Shown here one piece after another: positions 33,144-35,419 of a stretch of 35,419 nt of DNA. The DNA is from a virus. The stretch is from positions 1 through 35,419 of the IMG/VR virus record IMGVR_UViG_3300037963_005162. One strand, 5' to 3'. The first letter of the stretch is position 1; each line of letters starts with the position of its first letter. A program made the translations under genes and the position numbers. The notes under the pieces are model-generated. The model was not told the DNA's origin. It did not search any database and worked only from the letters and a program-made list of their open reading frames with translations.

Positions 33144-33406
33144 CAGATAATCTTAGGCGACTTTTGGGCCACCATGTTTTTGTAGAACTGATCCATTATT
33201 TGCTTCCTCTTCTTCTTACTCACCGGCCTCCAAAGCTTAACATATCCAACCATACCAGCTTCTTTAACCCTGCCCTCAAAATACAAAACGCTTCTGTAAC
33301 CACGCCCCGTCTTGGGCTTTAGCCCGTTTAACTGGATAACTGCATCTACGGTTTCGTCTTCCTTGTAGTTAACCAAGATGCTTTTCTTACTAAGCCTTCT
33401 TGGCAT
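33143..33406 (-). CDS. Small basic hypothetical protein (87 aa)
   Basis: Unrecognised basic protein (PRRLSKKSILVNY at the start, RPVSKKKRKQIMDQFYKNM near the end) with a beta-like middle. It overlaps the upstream acidic gene by 17 nt and the portal start by one base. AAGGAGG lies directly against the ATG with no spacer, which is too close for a normal Shine-Dalgarno; coupling is more likely. Basic here and acidic in the neighbour (the 82-residue protein) suggests that the two may bind each other. Confidence 0.55.
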   Translation of the reverse strand: MPRRLSKKSILVNYKEDETVDAVIQLNGLKPKTGRGYRSVLYFEGRVKEAGMVGYVKLWRPVSKKKRKQIMDQFYKNMVAQKSPKII

Positions 33407-33638
33407 CCTCCTTCATAATTATAGCCACAGCTTTTGGAGCTTCTTCTTCGTCATACTCCTCATCAAATTCATCACCATACTTCTCAACTGAATCCGGGTC
33501 TAAGTCAGCTACCAACTCCTCCCCGTTTTCATTTACCAAAATATCCATAGTTATGGTGTGAGTTTCTCCCGGCTGGCAGTCAGCAAACGCCTCCTGCATT
33601 GCCGGGTCTGTTAAGTCTATTCTCAGTTCATTTGCCAT
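33390..33638 (-). CDS. Small acidic hypothetical protein, first gene of the late block (82 aa)
   Basis: Unrecognised acidic protein with a beta-like N-terminal half (THTITMDILVNENGEELV) and an Asp/Glu-rich stretch at about 46-68 (EKYGDEFDEEYDEEEAP). It is the first gene of the minus-strand block; its ATG is 31 bp from that of the terminase on the other strand. Only a weak AGG precedes the ATG. The role is unknown. It could be a DNA mimic or an assembly chaperone by composition, but this is a guess. Confidence 0.55.
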   Translation of the reverse strand: MANELRIDLTDPAMQEAFADCQPGETHTITMDILVNENGEELVADLDPDSVEKYGDEFDEEYDEEEAPKAVAIIMKEDAKKA

Positions 33639-33669
33639 AAAGCCTGCAAATCGTTAAGATATCACAGAT

Positions 33670-35142
33670 ATGCCGCTTGATGCTAGTGGGTGTTGGTATC
33701 CATCAATCAGTCCTAAGCAGCTTGAGATATTCAACTGTTCCAAAAGATACCTATTGGTCAGTGGGCCTAGATACTCCTCAAAAACAATAGGAGTCCTCCA
33801 CCGATTAGTAAGGCACTGCTGGGAAACAAAGGGAGGGCGAGTTGGAATCTTTTGTAAAACCATACGCAACGCTAAGTCTGGCGTGTGGTCTGATCTTGTA
33901 GACCTTATATTGCCAGAGTGGGAAGCCAACTTAATGGGGTTTAAGATAACTGTTCCTCCTAAAGTTGATGGGGTTACTAAGATGCACTACTTGCGGGTCA
34001 GCAATATGCACGGCAATGAGACAGAAATCCAGCTTCATTCTCTAGATGTTGACCACGATATTGAGGAGAAGATTAAAGGAACTAGGTTCTCATTAATATT
34101 TTTCTCTGAGCTATCCAACTTTAAAGATATGTGTGTGTTCTCCATATCAAAAGGCCAGCTACGTTTGCCCGGATTGGATTACAAGGCGCACCAATGGATA
34201 GGTGACACCAACCCCGCCGAAGAAGGAACAAACTCTTGGATATACAAATTGTGGTATGAAGAGCCAAACAAAGAAGACCACCCAGACCCAGAGTATGCCG
34301 AACAATTCTCAATCATTGAGTCCATGATTGATGATAACCCTTATCTTTCCGAGTATGACAAGAAGGACTTGATAGCCACATTTAGAGGAGACCCGGAAAT
34401 GTATGACAGATATGTGCTTGGGAAGTGGACTGCATCTTCAACAAACGCTCACTTTGGAAAAGTGTTTAGGCATGACACCCACGTTGTCGGTAATACCGAC
34501 AGCCCAATAGCAAGCGACTGGGAAGTTATCCTGCCAACAGAAAACTGCACTGAACTTATTGGAGGGTGGGATTTGGGTGACAGGAACCATGCGTTCCATA
34601 TCTTAGAAAAGGTAGACACACTCAACGGAACCAGATGGACTGTGCTTGATGAACTTATCGTGCTTCACCAAGATGTCTCTCTTGAAGACTTTACCGGAGA
34701 GGCGATGGAAAGAATTGAGAAACTAGAAGAACACATCGGGCAGAAAGTTAGGTGGACTCACTGGTCTGACACATCTTCAATGGTCAGGTATAGAGCAAGC
34801 GCAAACTCCTATGACCACAGGGTTGTGGCAGCCGCAAGCGGAGGAAGGATAAACCTTATAGGCGCACCCAAGTTTGCTGGGTCAGTAAGACAAAGGGTGA
34901 AGCTTCTTAAAGATTTACTGATGCAGAACAGACTGCACATATCTGCCCACTGTATCGGAACTATTGATATGTTTAGATACCTCAAGAGAGGCAGCAGCGT
35001 GGGCAGATATGTGGCTAGTGATGATAATAAGCACAGCTTTGATTCACTAAGCTATGCTTTAATTGGCGAAATGTCTGCCGATCTTGAGATTTCCAGCGAT
35101 CCGACAACCGGAAGAATCGGCTTAACTTCCGTCCCACTTTGA
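33670..35142 (+). CDS. terL: Terminase large subunit
   Basis: Packaging motor and nuclease that cuts the concatemer and pumps DNA through the portal using ATP. The N-terminal ATPase shows Walker A SGPRYSSKT at 31-39 and a Walker B-like LIFFSE at 142-147 with Glu147 as the catalytic base; the usual Asp before this Glu is Ser146. The C-terminal RNase H-like nuclease shows three acidic residues in the expected order: Asp301 (GGWDLGD), Asp367 (HWSDTSS) and Asp458 (HSFDSLSYAL). Length 490 is within the normal range. It is transcribed away from the portal and capsid genes, which is unusual. No small subunit is recognisable beside it. There is no Shine-Dalgarno before the ATG. Confidence 0.95.
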   Translation: MPLDASGCWYPSISPKQLEIFNCSKRYLLVSGPRYSSKTIGVLHRLVRHCWETKGGRVGIFCKTIRNAKSGVWSDLVDLILPEWEANLMGFKITVPPKVDGVTKMHYLRVSNMHGNETEIQLHSLDVDHDIEEKIKGTRFSLIFFSELSNFKDMCVFSISKGQLRLPGLDYKAHQWIGDTNPAEEGTNSWIYKLWYEEPNKEDHPDPEYAEQFSIIESMIDDNPYLSEYDKKDLIATFRGDPEMYDRYVLGKWTASSTNAHFGKVFRHDTHVVGNTDSPIASDWEVILPTENCTELIGGWDLGDRNHAFHILEKVDTLNGTRWTVLDELIVLHQDVSLEDFTGEAMERIEKLEEHIGQKVRWTHWSDTSSMVRYRASANSYDHRVVAAASGGRINLIGAPKFAGSVRQRVKLLKDLLMQNRLHISAHCIGTIDMFRYLKRGSSVGRYVASDDNKHSFDSLSYALIGEMSADLEISSDPTTGRIGLTSVPL

Positions 35143-35162
35143 TTTTAGGGGACGCAAAGACC

Positions 35163-35282
35163 TTACTTCTTTTTCTTCTTGGCTCCATACTTCACCGGCT
35201 TGCCTGACTTCTTGGCGGCTGCTTTAGCCTGAGCCATTCCTTTAGCTGAGTATGGGTATTTCTTTTTACCTACGTGTGGCAT
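35163..35282 (-). CDS. 39-residue lysine-rich basic phage protein
   Basis: Begins MPHVGKKKYPYSAKGMAQAK and ends KPVKYGAKKKKK. About 15 of 39 residues are Lys and there is no acidic residue. Tiny proteins of this style (MPxVGKKxFPYxxxGxAxA, then a Lys-rich end) are common near the terminase in marine and other podoviruses; they are uncharacterised and may bind DNA or a head component. The ATG follows the best Shine-Dalgarno in the window. The gene converges on the terminase, with only 20 nt between the two stops. Confidence 0.82.
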   Translation of the reverse strand: MPHVGKKKYPYSAKGMAQAKAAAKKSGKPVKYGAKKKKK

Positions 35283-35288
35283 TATTAT

Positions 35289-35300
35289 ATCACCTCCTTT
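35289..35300 (-). promoter_or_regulatory. Near-perfect Shine-Dalgarno of the tiny basic gene
   Basis: AAAGGAGGTGAT on the minus strand pairs with 11-12 nt of the usual bacterial 16S 3' end (ATCACCTCCTTT). GGAGG is 10 nt before the ATG. The following TATAATA also resembles a -10 box. Confidence 0.85.
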
Positions 35301-35304
35301 TTAA

Positions 35305-35419
35305 TCACCATTTAACCTTATGCGACCAATAACGAGCGGATAATTTTGAGGGACTGCTATCTTGAGCATTGTGCCTAGCGTAATAGGATTTCTTTCGGGC
35401 TTTATCCTTTGCACTTGTT
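35305..35419 (-). CDS. C-terminal end of a small basic protein (cut by window edge)
   Basis: A frame open to the window edge, 37 codons long here, ending in TGA 13 nt before the Shine-Dalgarno core of the tiny basic gene. The visible part is basic and aromatic (KDKARKKSYYARHNAQ; SKLSARYWSHKVKW at the C-terminus). It is not recognised. It probably shares a transcript with the 39-residue gene. Confidence 0.5.
   Translation of the reverse strand, partial: TSAKDKARKKSYYARHNAQDSSPSKLSARYWSHKVKW

Noticed and set aside
1-35419. tRNA or other structured RNA genes
   Set aside because: Gaps between genes are very short and none shows a cloverleaf or known RNA motif by eye.

Overview
The window is most of the structural half of a tailed phage or prophage, probably a temperate podovirus. 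The gene order portal, scaffold, capsid, connector, nozzle, then three internal virion proteins ending in a giant one matches the T7-type podovirus plan. A tyrosine integrase at the left edge suggests a temperate life style. The host cannot be named from sequence. A perfect match to the bacterial 16S 3' end before one tiny gene shows that the host is a bacterium with a normal anti-Shine-Dalgarno sequence. Most of the late genes nevertheless lack a Shine-Dalgarno.

Layout. Positions 1-1357 (+) carry the C-terminal part of an integrase, a 26-residue membrane micro-ORF coupled to both neighbours, and a T5orf172 (GIY-YIG-like) protein. Positions 1468-33638 (-) form one tightly packed late block, read from right to left: two small proteins, portal, a small protein, scaffold, major capsid protein, a strong intrinsic terminator, a small Ala/Glu/Lys-rich protein, a connector-like protein fused to a metallophosphoesterase, a VWA/Ig-like protein, a glycosyltransferase, two fibre-like proteins with a common N-terminal anchor, a beta-propeller nozzle candidate, two tandem paralogues, two helical internal virion candidates and a 3574-residue giant. 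Positions 33670-35142 (+) encode the large terminase, divergent from the portal side by only 31 bp. Positions 35163-35419 (-) hold a 39-residue basic protein with a near-perfect Shine-Dalgarno and the end of another small gene.

How the genes work together. Terminase, portal, scaffold and capsid build and fill the head. The connector and nozzle candidates build the short tail. The cassette between them (phosphoesterase, VWA/Ig-like, glycosyltransferase, fibres) looks like a host-surface module. The giant protein carries a methyltransferase-like and an ADP-ribosyltransferase-like domain of the kind found in phage 'polyvalent' proteins, so it is probably ejected into the host with the DNA.

Two signals stand out. 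First, a 17-bp palindrome, TATACTGT-N-ACAGTATA, occurs six times. Each copy has exactly one arm mismatch, and the copies are spread over 26 kb of the late block, mostly inside genes and in different reading frames; this resembles a dispersed operator ('stoperator') system. Second, the giant protein has four copies of a short [ILV][AS]GSI[AGS] motif placed at the edges of its enzymatic modules, which suggests processing sites that would release separate effectors.
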